This document shows, piece after piece, positions 8,758 to 17,610 of a DNA stretch of 64,000 nucleotides (position 1 is the stretch's first letter; every line of letters starts with the position of its first letter). The stretch is from Haloarchaeobius amylolyticus (lineage in GTDB: Archaea; Halobacteriota; Halobacteria; Halobacteriales; Natrialbaceae): assembly GCF_026616195.1 (NCBI RefSeq), contig NZ_JANHDH010000001.1:2294001-2358000 (forward strand). The letters run 5' to 3'. A program made the translations under genes and the position numbers. The notes beneath the pieces are model-generated. The model was not told the DNA's origin, did not search any database, and saw only the letters and a list, made by a program, of their open reading frames with translations.

Positions 8758-9768
8758 TCAGGCCGTCCCGCGCCCCAGCTCCGCCAGCAGGTGCGAGAGG
8801 TGGACCCGGTCGGAGGTCCCCTCGCTCATGTCGAGGTCGACCTCGCCCGCCAGCCGGTGCAGGCGCGCCAGGCGGTCGCCGTCGTAGCGCTTGCGGGCCA
8901 CGCGCAGCACCGAGTCGAGCACCTCCTGCCCGCTGTAGCCCTCGTCGACCAGCAGGTCGTCCAGCGTGGAGCGCGCGTCGGTGAACTCGCCGGCCTCGGC
9001 GTCGTCGAGCATCGACTGGATGACCTCCTCGTCGCCGACCTCGCCGATGGTCTCGTAGGCGGTCTGCATCGTCACCTCGCCCTCGTTCGTGTACACCGTC
9101 TGCGTGGCGAGGATGGCCTCGCGGAGGTCGCCCTCCGCGTAGCCGGCGACGTACTGGAGGCCGTCGTCGTCGTAGTCGACGCCCTCGGCCTCGACGATGT
9201 CCCGGAGGATGTCGACCGTCTCCGCGTTCGTCGCGGCCCGGAGCGACACCGGGAAACAGCGCGAGCGGATCGGCGGGATGAGCTTCGTCGGCTGGCGCGT
9301 GCAGATGACGAACTGGGTCGTCCGGTGGTAGCGCTCCATCACCCGGCGCAGCGCCTGCTGGAAGTCGACGCGGATGTCCTCCGCGTTGTCCAGCACGACG
9401 GTCTTGTAGTGGCCAGAGACCGGCGCGTAGCTCGCGGACTCCTTGAGCACGTGGTTGATCATGTCGCGCTTGGAGAGGTCGGACTTGCCGACGAGGAACG
9501 ACTCGAACCGCGGGTCGTTCTTGATCTCGGTCTTCGTCCGGCCGAAGAAGTCCGCGACGTTGATCTCCACGAGGTCGTTCTCGGGGTCCTCGTGGGACTC
9601 GCGGGCCAGGGCGCGCACCGCTGCGGTCTTGCCACTCCCGGGCGGGCCGTGGAGGACGAGGTTCATCGGTTCCGAGACGGCCTTCTCGAGGTACTCGCGG
9701 GCCTCGTCTTGCGGGAGGTCCGCCAGGTCCGGGGCGTGTGTGTCGGTCCACAGCGGCGCGTCCATCAT
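8758..9768 (-). CDS. Clamp-loader AAA+ protein, replication factor C small subunit (RfcC-like)
   Basis: This 336-residue AAA+ ATPase helps load the PCNA sliding clamp at primer ends. Walker A is GPPGSGKT near residue 41, and the arginine-finger SRC motif is RSRCF near residue 168. The Walker B region reads VVLDNAED, so the usual DEAD/DEAE acidic pair is changed to Asp-Asn. That points to a specialised or weakly hydrolysing subunit, fitting the haloarchaeal three-gene RFC system, in which one small subunit differs from the main one. The C-terminal collar helices are present. Start codons at 9768 and 9765 are both possible. The promoter overlaps a small inverted repeat at 9793-9808. Confidence 0.8.
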   Translation of the reverse strand: MMDAPLWTDTHAPDLADLPQDEAREYLEKAVSEPMNLVLHGPPGSGKTAAVRALARESHEDPENDLVEINVADFFGRTKTEIKNDPRFESFLVGKSDLSKRDMINHVLKESASYAPVSGHYKTVVLDNAEDIRVDFQQALRRVMERYHRTTQFVICTRQPTKLIPPIRSRCFPVSLRAATNAETVDILRDIVEAEGVDYDDDGLQYVAGYAEGDLREAILATQTVYTNEGEVTMQTAYETIGEVGDEEVIQSMLDDAEAGEFTDARSTLDDLLVDEGYSGQEVLDSVLRVARKRYDGDRLARLHRLAGEVDLDMSEGTSDRVHLSHLLAELGRGTA

Positions 9769-9792
9769 CGCCGCCTAAGCGAGGACGGCCTA

Positions 9793-9808
9793 AGAATCGG
9801 TCGATTCT
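9793..9808 (-). repeat. Inverted repeat AGAATCG/CGATTCT at a gene junction
   Basis: Seven-base arms with a two-base spacer lie between the cohesin gene's stop codon and the clamp-loader start. The minus-strand ATTCTTA part is about 28 bp before ATG 9768 and may be its TATA element, so the repeat could act as terminator or operator. Confidence 0.35.
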
Positions 9809-10512
9809 CAGGACGACCGGCGGCCGATGGCGATGCCCGCCAGCAGGACCAGCCCCGCACCGGCGACGAGCACCGGCTGGGTGGCGGACTCGGGGAGCAG
9901 TGCGCTGTCGCTCGATGCCGCGCCGTCACCGGCACCGGTGGTGTCCCCGGAGGAACCCCCATCGTCCGGTGCCGACCCCTCGCCGTCGGTGCCGGCGCCG
10001 TCGGCCATCGCGCCGACCTGGCTCTCGCCGACCGCGACGCCGCCGGGGTCCAGCGACGTGCCGACGTGCTCGCCGTCGCCGTCGTTGACGAGCGTGTCGT
10101 CCTCGACGAACCGGAGCCGGGTGGACGCGTCCGAGCCGACCGCCTCGAAGGTGATGCGAGCCAGCGCCGGGTCCGCGCTCCCGCTCGCCCGGGACTGGGT
10201 GAGGAACACCCACCCCTCCTCGTTGTTCACGTTGACGACGGGGTCGGGGAAGTCGGCGCCCGATACCTCGGTCACGCGGACGACTGACGGGTCGAAGGTG
10301 ACGTTCGCCTGGTAGCCGGCGACGTCCTCGCCGGTGGCCGCGAGCGTCACGGTCGTCGTGTCCGCGTCGTTCGCGACCTCGGCGGTCGACAGCGAGAGGG
10401 TGGCGTTCGGCTCGGCGTCGGCCGCCGCGATGGTCGTCGGAGAGACGGCGAGCGCCAGACAGCACGCCGCCAGCAGTACGGTCCTCGGGTCTGTGAGTCG
10501 GGTGGTGGTCAT
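9808..10512 (-). CDS. Secreted cohesin-domain protein with C-terminal membrane anchor
   Basis: The 234-residue protein has an N-terminal signal peptide (about residues 1-30), one cohesin-like beta-sandwich (about residues 36-155, with GYQANVTFDPSVVRV and the WVFLTQSRA strand), a Gly/Ser/Asp-rich linker and a C-terminal hydrophobic helix followed by GRRSS. It would be anchored to the cell surface. Cohesin domains bind dockerin modules; the adjacent minus-strand gene encodes a subtilisin with a dockerin, so the pair could form a surface complex. That pairing is an inference from proximity. The cohesin core is clearly related to the one in the neighbouring protease (the PDPVVNVN and PDPVTNVD segments correspond). 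Confidence 0.75.
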   Translation of the reverse strand: MTTTRLTDPRTVLLAACCLALAVSPTTIAAADAEPNATLSLSTAEVANDADTTTVTLAATGEDVAGYQANVTFDPSVVRVTEVSGADFPDPVVNVNNEEGWVFLTQSRASGSADPALARITFEAVGSDASTRLRFVEDDTLVNDGDGEHVGTSLDPGGVAVGESQVGAMADGAGTDGEGSAPDDGGSSGDTTGAGDGAASSDSALLPESATQPVLVAGAGLVLLAGIAIGRRSS

Positions 10513-10653
10513 GGTCGTGGTCGTGTCGGAACGGCGACCGGGTCGGTCGCCGGGGTGCCCGTCGAACGGGCGGTACTGAAAGCCGCGTCGCGGTCGTCTG
10601 TGAAAGGACCCTGCACGGGGCGAGGGTGGTCGGCGAGCGATGCGACTCCCGGG

Positions 10654-13600
10654 TCAGGCGCGTGCCGCGAGCGCGCTCACGTCGATGGCGGTGACGGTGG
10701 TGTCCACCGTCGCCGTCAGCTGCTCGTCGACGATCTCCTCGAGGATGAGGGTCACGTCGGCGGAGGTGATGGCGCCGTCCTGGTTCACGTCGGCCAGGTC
10801 CTCGTTGAAGGTGGCGCCCGGCGGCAGGTCGCCGACGATGTACTGCTGGACGAGCGTGGCGTCCTGGACGGTGAGCTCGCCGTCCATGTTCACGTCACCC
10901 AGCATCCCGTCGGCGGTCGAGACCGCGCCGGGGGTCCACGAGACGAGCGGCGAGGTGCCGTTCTCGTAGGTCACCAGCGAGCTGCCGCGGTCCCAGGTGA
11001 CGTCGGCCTCCTGGCCGTAGTCGTCCATCAGGACCTCGAACTCGACCTCGACGAACTGTGGGTCGTCGACGCCGTCAGCGACGGCCTGGGCCATGTAGAT
11101 GGTCCCGTTCTGCTCGTCGACGTTCGTCACCGGGTCGGGCATGTCCTTGCCGGTCACGTCGACCACGGAGAGTTTGTCGGGGTCGTAGTCGAGCCTGGCC
11201 TGGTAGCCGGAGAGGTCGTCCAGCGTGTCGGTCCAGACGGTGACCGTGGCGGTCCCATCGGGCTGGACGGTCGTCTCGGTCACGTCGACCGTGCCGGCCG
11301 GTTCCGGCGTGTCGGACGCGAACAGCACCGAGTTCGCCAGGATCTGGTCGGCCTCCTCGGTGAACTGCTCGTCCGTGACGAATATCTCGCGACCGAGCGA
11401 CGACGCGAGGACGTCCCAGCGCTCCCCGTCGACCGCGAGGCCGGCGCCCTTCACGCCCGCGTCGGCGGTGTGGAGGTCAGCGACGACCGTCGAGTCGGCC
11501 TGGCCGAACCACGAGTGGTCGTTGAACGTGGTCGCGGTGTGGAGCTGGACCGTCTCGCCGGGTTCGACGACGCCGTCGAGGATCGGGTGGTCGGCGGTCG
11601 CCTCGTAGGAGACGATGCCATCACCGAAGCCGTCCCCGGTCGTCCCGGGGGCGCCGATGGCGTCCGACCGGGTCGGGATGCCGTTGCTGTCGCTCCCCCA
11701 GTTGTCGAGCCAGACCGTCCCGACCGTGATGTCGGCGGTCGCGGCCGCGAACGCCTCGCCGTTGGCCGGGTCGATGTTCTGCACGACGAAGGTGTCGTAG
11801 CTGTCGACGTTCGCGATGGCCTCGTCGGAGCTGATAACGGTCAGCTGGTAGTTCGCGGGCAGCTCCTCGTCGAGGGTGCTCGCGACCGCCGGACCGTACT
11901 CGTCGTCGTCATCGACGACGCCGACCTGTTCGAACTCCTCGAACACCTGGGTCGGCCCGGTCGTGGCCTCGACGGACTCGTTCAGCCCCGCGAAGGTGTG
12001 GACGACCGAGACGTTCCCGGAGGTGTTCGGGGCGGTCTCGACGGTGACCGTCGCGGTCACGTCGGTCGGCTGGTCGAACTCGACGGGCTGGCCCCACGGG
12101 ACCTCGTTCCCGTTGACGTACAGCGTGGCGTCGGCCTCGCTGTAGCCCGCGGCGAGTTCGGCCGTGTAGGATTCGAGGTTGGCTGCCTGTGCGACCGCGG
12201 TCACGTTATCGCCAGCCTGGACCGCTGGGGGCTGGCCCTGCTGGAGGCGGACCGCGAGCTGTTCGTCCAGGGTGAAGTTCTGGACGGCGTAGCTCCCGTT
12301 CACGCTGACCGTCCGCGTCTCCGGCACGTAGCCGAAGCCGTCGGCGGTCACGTCGTGGGTGCCGTTCTGGGCGATGACCGAGAACGAGCCGTCGGCCGCT
12401 GTCGTCGTCGACAGGCCGCCGGCAACGCTGACGGTCGCGCCACCGATTGGGTCACCGTCCGGTTCGGTCACGGTCCCGTTGACGCCCTGTTCGAGTGCGA
12501 CCAGTTCGGTCGCCTGCAGCGCGTTGGGGATGCCCGCGCCGTAGCGGGTGTCGTTCCCGGACGGCTCGCCCTCGGGCTTCCAGGCGCTGTCGCGGAGGGC
12601 CCAGCGGAGGTCGTCGTTCGAGACCTCGCCGGGGCCGGCCGCGGACTCCATCAGGGCCACGACGCCCGCGACCGCCGGGGCGGACATCGAGGTGCCACTG
12701 AGTTCACAGTACTGCGACCCCTCGACACAGCCCGGGTAGCCCGGGATGGCCTGGTCTTCGGGGATCGAGCTGTACACGAGGTTCCCCGGTGCTGCGAGGT
12801 CGGGCACCACGTACTCCTCCGGCCAGTCGTCGGGAGCCGCGTCGCCCCAGGCGTCGCTGGTGTCGACGGTCATCCCGCTGGAGAAGTCGGTGACGCTCGC
12901 GTTCCGGTCGGTCGCGCCGATGGCGACCGCCTCGACGACGTTCCCGGGCGAACTGCTCATGCCCGGTCCGTCGTTCCCCGAGGACGCGATGACGATGGTG
13001 CCGGCGTCCTCGGCGTTCTGGATCGGCTCGATCATCCCGTCGATGTAACACGGGGTGTTGATGCAGCCGAGGCTCATGCTGATGACGTCGGCGTCCTCCT
13101 CGACGGCCCACTCGACGCCGCTGATGATCGCGGCGAAGGTGCCCCCCGTATCGGTGAGCACGCCGCCGTGCATGAGCTGGACGTTCGGTGCGACGCCGAT
13201 CCAGGTCCCGCTGGCGTTCCCGCCGGCGACGATGCCGGAGGTGTGGGTGCCGTGCGGGCCGCTGGCGTACGGTTCGGAGTCGACGGGTTCACCGTCCCCG
13301 TTCCACTCGTTCCAGCCCCCGGGGTAGGTCGGGTCGGAGGCGTTCTCGGTGTAGAGGTCGATGTCCGGGTGGTCGACCGCGACACCCGTGTCGAGGACGG
13401 CGACCTTGGCACCGCCGCCCATCGTCCCGAACTGGTCCCAGACCTCGGTCGCGTTCGTCTGGGTCAGCGCGTAGGACGCGTTGTAGCCGTTCTGGGTGGT
13501 CGGGCCCTCGGCGGCGTTCCCGGTCGCGCGCGGTTCGGGGGCCTCGACCTCGAAGTTCGTGTGGAGGCGCTCGACGTGGTCGAGTCGCGTCAGCTCGTCG

Positions 13601-14046
13601 AGGTCGACCTGGTCGGTCCGGACCTCGAGGAGGACCGCGTTGGTGACCCACCAGGAGTTCGAGAGGCGGACGCCCTCGTGCTTGTTCGCCCAGCTGGCGA
13701 CCTCGCGCTGGGTGACCGCCGCGTGTGCCTTGAGCGTCTGCATGGTGGACTGGCGGTCGGTCGCGGCGCGCGTCGACCCCTCCTCGAGGCGGACGACGAC
13801 CTCGACGACGTCCTTTTGCTCGAACTGGCGTTCCAGTCGTGGTGAGACCCACACGTCGTCAGGTGCCGCGCTCGTGTCCCGTACTGTATCTGTCTCCGAC
13901 ACTGTGCTTCCGGCGCCGACGCTCCCGTCGACGCTCGTCTGTCCGTGTGTGGCCTGTGGTGCGGCCGCCGTCGTCCCGACGAACGGAGCGACGCCGCCGA
14001 CGACCATCAGACCGGTGAGTGCGATCGCGAGTAACTTCCTGTTCAT
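10654..14046 (-). CDS. Secreted subtilisin-family protease with cohesin and dockerin modules
   Basis: This 1130-residue protein has a signal peptide (residues about 1-28), an inhibitor-like propeptide and an S8 peptidase domain. The catalytic triad is intact: Asp in AVLDTGVA (about 218), His in GPHGTHTSG (about 265) and Ser in SGTSMSAP (about 452). Then come a carboxypeptidase-regulatory-like beta domain (about 522-585), a long middle region with a partly GATase/ThuA-like segment, a cohesin-like domain (about 920-1040) and a dockerin with two Ca-binding repeats, DVNMDGELTVQDA and DVNQDGAITSADV. Start MNRKLLAIAL at 14046 begins the signal peptide directly; the ATG at 14088 does not. It probably works at the cell surface or outside the cell. 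No chaperone gene is adjacent. Confidence 0.88.
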   Translation of the reverse strand: MNRKLLAIALTGLMVVGGVAPFVGTTAAAPQATHGQTSVDGSVGAGSTVSETDTVRDTSAAPDDVWVSPRLERQFEQKDVVEVVVRLEEGSTRAATDRQSTMQTLKAHAAVTQREVASWANKHEGVRLSNSWWVTNAVLLEVRTDQVDLDELTRLDHVERLHTNFEVEAPEPRATGNAAEGPTTQNGYNASYALTQTNATEVWDQFGTMGGGAKVAVLDTGVAVDHPDIDLYTENASDPTYPGGWNEWNGDGEPVDSEPYASGPHGTHTSGIVAGGNASGTWIGVAPNVQLMHGGVLTDTGGTFAAIISGVEWAVEEDADVISMSLGCINTPCYIDGMIEPIQNAEDAGTIVIASSGNDGPGMSSSPGNVVEAVAIGATDRNASVTDFSSGMTVDTSDAWGDAAPDDWPEEYVVPDLAAPGNLVYSSIPEDQAIPGYPGCVEGSQYCELSGTSMSAPAVAGVVALMESAAGPGEVSNDDLRWALRDSAWKPEGEPSGNDTRYGAGIPNALQATELVALEQGVNGTVTEPDGDPIGGATVSVAGGLSTTTAADGSFSVIAQNGTHDVTADGFGYVPETRTVSVNGSYAVQNFTLDEQLAVRLQQGQPPAVQAGDNVTAVAQAANLESYTAELAAGYSEADATLYVNGNEVPWGQPVEFDQPTDVTATVTVETAPNTSGNVSVVHTFAGLNESVEATTGPTQVFEEFEQVGVVDDDDEYGPAVASTLDEELPANYQLTVISSDEAIANVDSYDTFVVQNIDPANGEAFAAATADITVGTVWLDNWGSDSNGIPTRSDAIGAPGTTGDGFGDGIVSYEATADHPILDGVVEPGETVQLHTATTFNDHSWFGQADSTVVADLHTADAGVKGAGLAVDGERWDVLASSLGREIFVTDEQFTEEADQILANSVLFASDTPEPAGTVDVTETTVQPDGTATVTVWTDTLDDLSGYQARLDYDPDKLSVVDVTGKDMPDPVTNVDEQNGTIYMAQAVADGVDDPQFVEVEFEVLMDDYGQEADVTWDRGSSLVTYENGTSPLVSWTPGAVSTADGMLGDVNMDGELTVQDATLVQQYIVGDLPPGATFNEDLADVNQDGAITSADVTLILEEIVDEQLTATVDTTVTAIDVSALAARA

Positions 14047-14258
14047 CGTTGCCCCTGCGAGAGAGTGTCTCGCAGCGTTCGGTGGCACCGACGGGAGGGA
14101 CTAAGTTACTCTCACGATACCGTGAATATAATTCCGGGTCGGTTGGACCGCTCCGGGACGGCTGGAACAGTCCAGGCTGCGGGTATTTCGGCGTACAGCG
14201 GGCCAGAAAAGGGTATTTCCGATAGCTATAACCGAATTTTCAGCCTGTTCGCGACCGG

Positions 14259-15560
14259 TTACGCGGGCAGGACGGCCCCGTTACCGTTCCCGCCGTTCCC
14301 GTTGCCACCGGCTATCTTGCGTTCGAGTTCTGTCTCCGCGTCACCGCTGGTCACCTCGACCTCGAGGTCCTCGGCGTCGGGGACCTCGATGGCGAGCGTG
14401 CCGTCGGCGTCGGTCTCACCGACTGCCTCGCCGTTGACCGTCACGTTCGCGCCCTCGACGGGGCCGCTCGCGTTCGTGACCGTCAGGGTGACCGTCTCGC
14501 CAGCCTTGACCTGTCCCTGCAGTTCGGCGGTCAGCTCGCTGGCGGACTCGGACTCGTCGCTGTCCTCGCCCTCGCCGGCGTTCTCGTTCTTCTTCTCGTT
14601 CTCGTCGTCACTGTCGTCGTCGACGTCGTCGATCTCGACCTGGTCGCCGGTGCCGGACTCGCTGATGACCGGGCGGAGAACGTACTTGCCCGAGTTGCCG
14701 GCCTTGTGGATCATGATGTCGAAGACGAACTGGGTGTTCTCACCCTCCTGGACCGTGAACGCCTTGTTGATCTGGAGCTTCCCGCTCGGGAGCTTGACGT
14801 TCACCTTCTCGCCGTTCTTCAGGGTGCCTTCGACGTTGCTGACGTAGACGAACACCTTGTCGTACTCGCCGGACTGGACCTGGAAGTCGGCGAGCTTGGA
14901 GGCGTTCGCGCCCCGGAGCTCGGTCAGGTCGACCGTCTTGCTGTCGACCTCGTAGGTCGTCCAGCCCTCGCTGGACTCTGCGTCCTCGGAGTCGTCGGAG
15001 TCGTCCTCACCCTCGGACTCCTCGGTCTCGGTCTCGGATTCGGTCTCGTCGTCCGTTTCCGTCTCCGTTTCCGTTTCCGTCTCGGTGTCAGTCTCGGTCT
15101 CGGTCTCCGTATCCTCCTGCTTCGCGTCGACGGACTGGTTCGTCATGGTGTCCGTCATCGTGTGCGTCGTCTCGTCGGGCTCCTCGGCGGTCATCGTCGA
15201 GGTGTCGGTGTCCGTGGTCGTCGTGGACGTGTCGGTCGCCGTCTCGGTCTCGGAGTCCGTGGACGTCTCCGTCTCGTTCTCCGTCTCCGTCTCGGTCTCG
15301 TCCGACTCGACGTCACCGGTGCGGTGGAGGCCGACCTCGGTGATGGTCACGTTGAGGTGCTCGAAGTCGTCGATCGCACCCGGGCGGTCGCTCACGTAGA
15401 AGGACATCGTGGCGTCGCCCGAGCTACCGGTGCCATCGGTTGCGGTACTATCACTGTTCGGGGCGGCTGTCTGCGTGCCATCGACAGCGCCACCCAGACA
15501 GCCGGCGGTTACCAGCAGGGCGGCCATCGCGAGTGCCGCCAGGACGTTCGGTCGCGTCAT
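14259..15560 (-). CDS. DUF4382-type lipoprotein with Thr/Glu/Asp repeat insert
   Basis: The 433-residue protein has a lipoprotein signal with lipobox TAGC (Cys about residue 20). A DUF4382-like domain starts with SFYVSDRPGAIDDFEHLNV and resumes with TTYEVDSKTVDLTELRG, but between them lies an insert of about 125 residues made almost only of Glu, Thr, Asp and Ser, with many Thr-Glu pairs. After the domain comes an acidic linker, then a small beta-sandwich (GPVEGANVTVNGEAVG) and a GNGNG-rich tail. The ATG at 15560 sits directly before the signal peptide; a further upstream ATG would overlap the RNase Z gene. TTTATCAG on the minus strand about 30 bp upstream is a TATA candidate. Confidence 0.75.
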   Translation of the reverse strand: MTRPNVLAALAMAALLVTAGCLGGAVDGTQTAAPNSDSTATDGTGSSGDATMSFYVSDRPGAIDDFEHLNVTITEVGLHRTGDVESDETETETENETETSTDSETETATDTSTTTTDTDTSTMTAEEPDETTHTMTDTMTNQSVDAKQEDTETETETDTETETETETETDDETESETETEESEGEDDSDDSEDAESSEGWTTYEVDSKTVDLTELRGANASKLADFQVQSGEYDKVFVYVSNVEGTLKNGEKVNVKLPSGKLQINKAFTVQEGENTQFVFDIMIHKAGNSGKYVLRPVISESGTGDQVEIDDVDDDSDDENEKKNENAGEGEDSDESESASELTAELQGQVKAGETVTLTVTNASGPVEGANVTVNGEAVGETDADGTLAIEVPDAEDLEVEVTSGDAETELERKIAGGNGNGGNGNGAVLPA

Positions 15561-15744
15561 TACAGTCCATCCTCCGTCTCGGGACCTGATAAACCGGTTA
15601 CTCCGTTCCGGACCGTTCGGTCGATTTTGCGGTTTTCGCCGGCGATGAACGGTAATGAACGGTTTCGCATCTTTTCGGGTCCCTGCCAGAACGGCGGTCG
15701 ACCGATTCGACACCGGTTTCACGCTGCCGGGCGGACGGGTTGGT

Positions 15745-16674
15745 ATGTCGCTTCGCGTGACGTTCCTCGGCACCAGTGGGGCCGTTCCGACGACCCAGCG
15801 TAACCCGTCGGCCATCTACTGTCAGCGCGAGGGCGAGGGCTTCCTCTTCGACTGCGCGGAGGGGACCCAGCGCCAGATGATGCGCTTCGGCACGGGGTTC
15901 GGCATCGACCACCTGTTCGTCACGCACACCCACGGGGACCACGTCCTCGGCATCCCCGGGCTCATGCAGACGATGGACTTCAACGACCGCGAGGACGCGC
16001 TGGCCATCCACTGCCCGGCCGGCGAGCGCCGCGTCGTCGAGGGGCTGCTCCGGGCGACCGGCAACCGGCCGTCGTTCCCGGTCCGGGTCCACGAGGTGAC
16101 GCCGGGCGACGTGGCCCTCGACCGTGACGAGTACGAGATCCGCGTCTTCGACGTAGAGCACCGGACGAACGCGGTGGGCTACGCGCTGGTCGAGGACGAC
16201 CGCAAGGGCCGGTTCGACCGCGAGCACGCGGAGGAACTCGGCGTTCCGGTCGGCCCGAAGTTCTCGAAACTCCACGAGGGGAACCCGGTCGAACTCGAGG
16301 ACGGGACCGTCGTCCACCCCGAGCAGGTCGTCGGCGACCCCCGGCCGGGCCGCCGGTTCGTCTACACCGGCGACACGGAACCGGTGGCCGCCACGGCCGA
16401 GGTCGCGGCGAACGCGGACCTGCTGGTCCACGACGCGACCTTCGCGGAGGACGGCCGCGAGCGCGCCGGCGAGACCGGCCACTCGACGGCGAAACAGGCC
16501 GCCGAACTCGCCCGCCGGGCCGGGGTCAAACGGCTCGCGCTCACCCACATCTCCTCGCGGTACGCCAACGACGTCTCCGCCCACGAGGAGGAAGCTTCCG
16601 AGGTGTTCGACGGCGAGGTGTTCGTCCCGGACGACGGCGACACCGTCGAGATTCCGTACCCGGACGGCGAGTGA
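15745..16674 (+). CDS. rnz: Ribonuclease Z (tRNA 3'-end endonuclease)
   Basis: This 309-residue metallo-beta-lactamase-fold enzyme cuts the 3' trailer of tRNA precursors, which is essential where CCA is not encoded. The start MSLRVTFLGTSGAVPT and the zinc motif THTHGDHVLG (about residues 60-70) are diagnostic, as are YTGDTEP, HDATFAE and the late LTHISSRY histidine. The length is standard. ATG 15745 was chosen because the upstream residues of the frame do not resemble the family. A PhzF-family gene follows 53 bp later. Confidence 0.95.
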   Translation: MSLRVTFLGTSGAVPTTQRNPSAIYCQREGEGFLFDCAEGTQRQMMRFGTGFGIDHLFVTHTHGDHVLGIPGLMQTMDFNDREDALAIHCPAGERRVVEGLLRATGNRPSFPVRVHEVTPGDVALDRDEYEIRVFDVEHRTNAVGYALVEDDRKGRFDREHAEELGVPVGPKFSKLHEGNPVELEDGTVVHPEQVVGDPRPGRRFVYTGDTEPVAATAEVAANADLLVHDATFAEDGRERAGETGHSTAKQAAELARRAGVKRLALTHISSRYANDVSAHEEEASEVFDGEVFVPDDGDTVEIPYPDGE

Positions 16675-16727
16675 CGCGGGCACACACGACACGATTCTTT
16701 TAGCGGCTGCCGTCCGCACGCACAGAC

Positions 16728-17579
16728 ATGGCACACGAGTTCCACATCGTGGACGTGTTCGCGACCGAGCGCTACGCCGGGAACCAGCTCGCGGTCGTGA
16801 CGGGGGCGGGGGACCTCGCCGACGAGACGATGCAGGCCATCGCCCGCGAGTTCGGCTACTCGGAGACGACGTTCGTCGAGGGGCGGGACGACGACGGCTG
16901 GCACGTCCGCATCTTCACGCCGGCCGAGGAGATCCCCTTCGCGGGCCACCCGACCCTCGGGACGGCCTGGGTCATCCGCGAGCAGCTGGCGACGGGGAGC
17001 CCGGACCCGGTCCTGCTCCATCTGGAGGTGGGAGACGTGCCGGTCCGTGTCGAGGACGGGTCGCTCTGGATGACCCAGCAGGCACCGTCGTTCGGACAGG
17101 AGTTCGAGCGCGAGGCGGCCGCGGCCGCCCTCGGACTCGACCCCGGGGCGGTGACGGAGAACCTGCCCGTGCAGGCGGTCTCGACCGGCCTGCCGACCAT
17201 CGTCGTCCCGCTCCGGGACCGGGAAGCATTGGAAACCATCGAGGTCGACCGTCCGGCCTACGATGCCCTGACCGAGGGGCACGACGCCAAGAACCTGCTG
17301 GCGTACTGTTCGGACCCGCGCGACGAGGCACACGACTACGCCGTCCGGGTGTTCGCGCCGTACTACGGCGTCCCCGAGGACCCGGCGACTGGCTCCTCGA
17401 ACGGCTGTCTGGCGGGGTACCTCGCCCGGCACCGCGGCGGTGTCGACGCGGTCGTCGAACAGGGCTACGAGATGGGGCGGCCGTCGCTGCTCGAACTGCG
17501 GGCGAACCGGGTCGCCGGCGACGTACACGTCGAGGTCGGCGGGGACGTGGTCCCGGTCGCGGATGGGACGCTCCGCTGA
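16728..17579 (+). CDS. PhzF-family isomerase/epimerase-like protein
   Basis: The 283-residue protein has the double-barrel fold of the PhzF/diaminopimelate-epimerase-like family. Visible family motifs are VDVFATERYAGNQLAVV at the start, the catalytic Glu region SETTFVEG near residue 45, FAGHPTLGTAWV and DPATGSSNGCLAGYL near the end. Relatives isomerise small metabolites; phenazine synthesis itself is not suggested because no other phz genes are present. TTCTTTTAG about 30 bp before the ATG is a TATA candidate, which fits a leaderless transcript. Confidence 0.88.
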   Translation: MAHEFHIVDVFATERYAGNQLAVVTGAGDLADETMQAIAREFGYSETTFVEGRDDDGWHVRIFTPAEEIPFAGHPTLGTAWVIREQLATGSPDPVLLHLEVGDVPVRVEDGSLWMTQQAPSFGQEFEREAAAAALGLDPGAVTENLPVQAVSTGLPTIVVPLRDREALETIEVDRPAYDALTEGHDAKNLLAYCSDPRDEAHDYAVRVFAPYYGVPEDPATGSSNGCLAGYLARHRGGVDAVVEQGYEMGRPSLLELRANRVAGDVHVEVGGDVVPVADGTLR

Positions 17580-17610
17580 CGGGGCAGGGGAGCCAGAGAA
17601 GCAGGCGCGG

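Noticed and set aside
14065-14847. A long plus-strand ORF opposite the lipoprotein gene
   Set aside because: Its Ser-rich sequence is the antisense of the acidic lipoprotein gene; real signal peptide and lipobox are on the minus strand.
15085-15399. A plus-strand ORF with Val-Ser repeats, which could suggest a repeat surface protein
   Set aside because: It is the complementary reading of the Thr/Glu insert of the lipoprotein gene.
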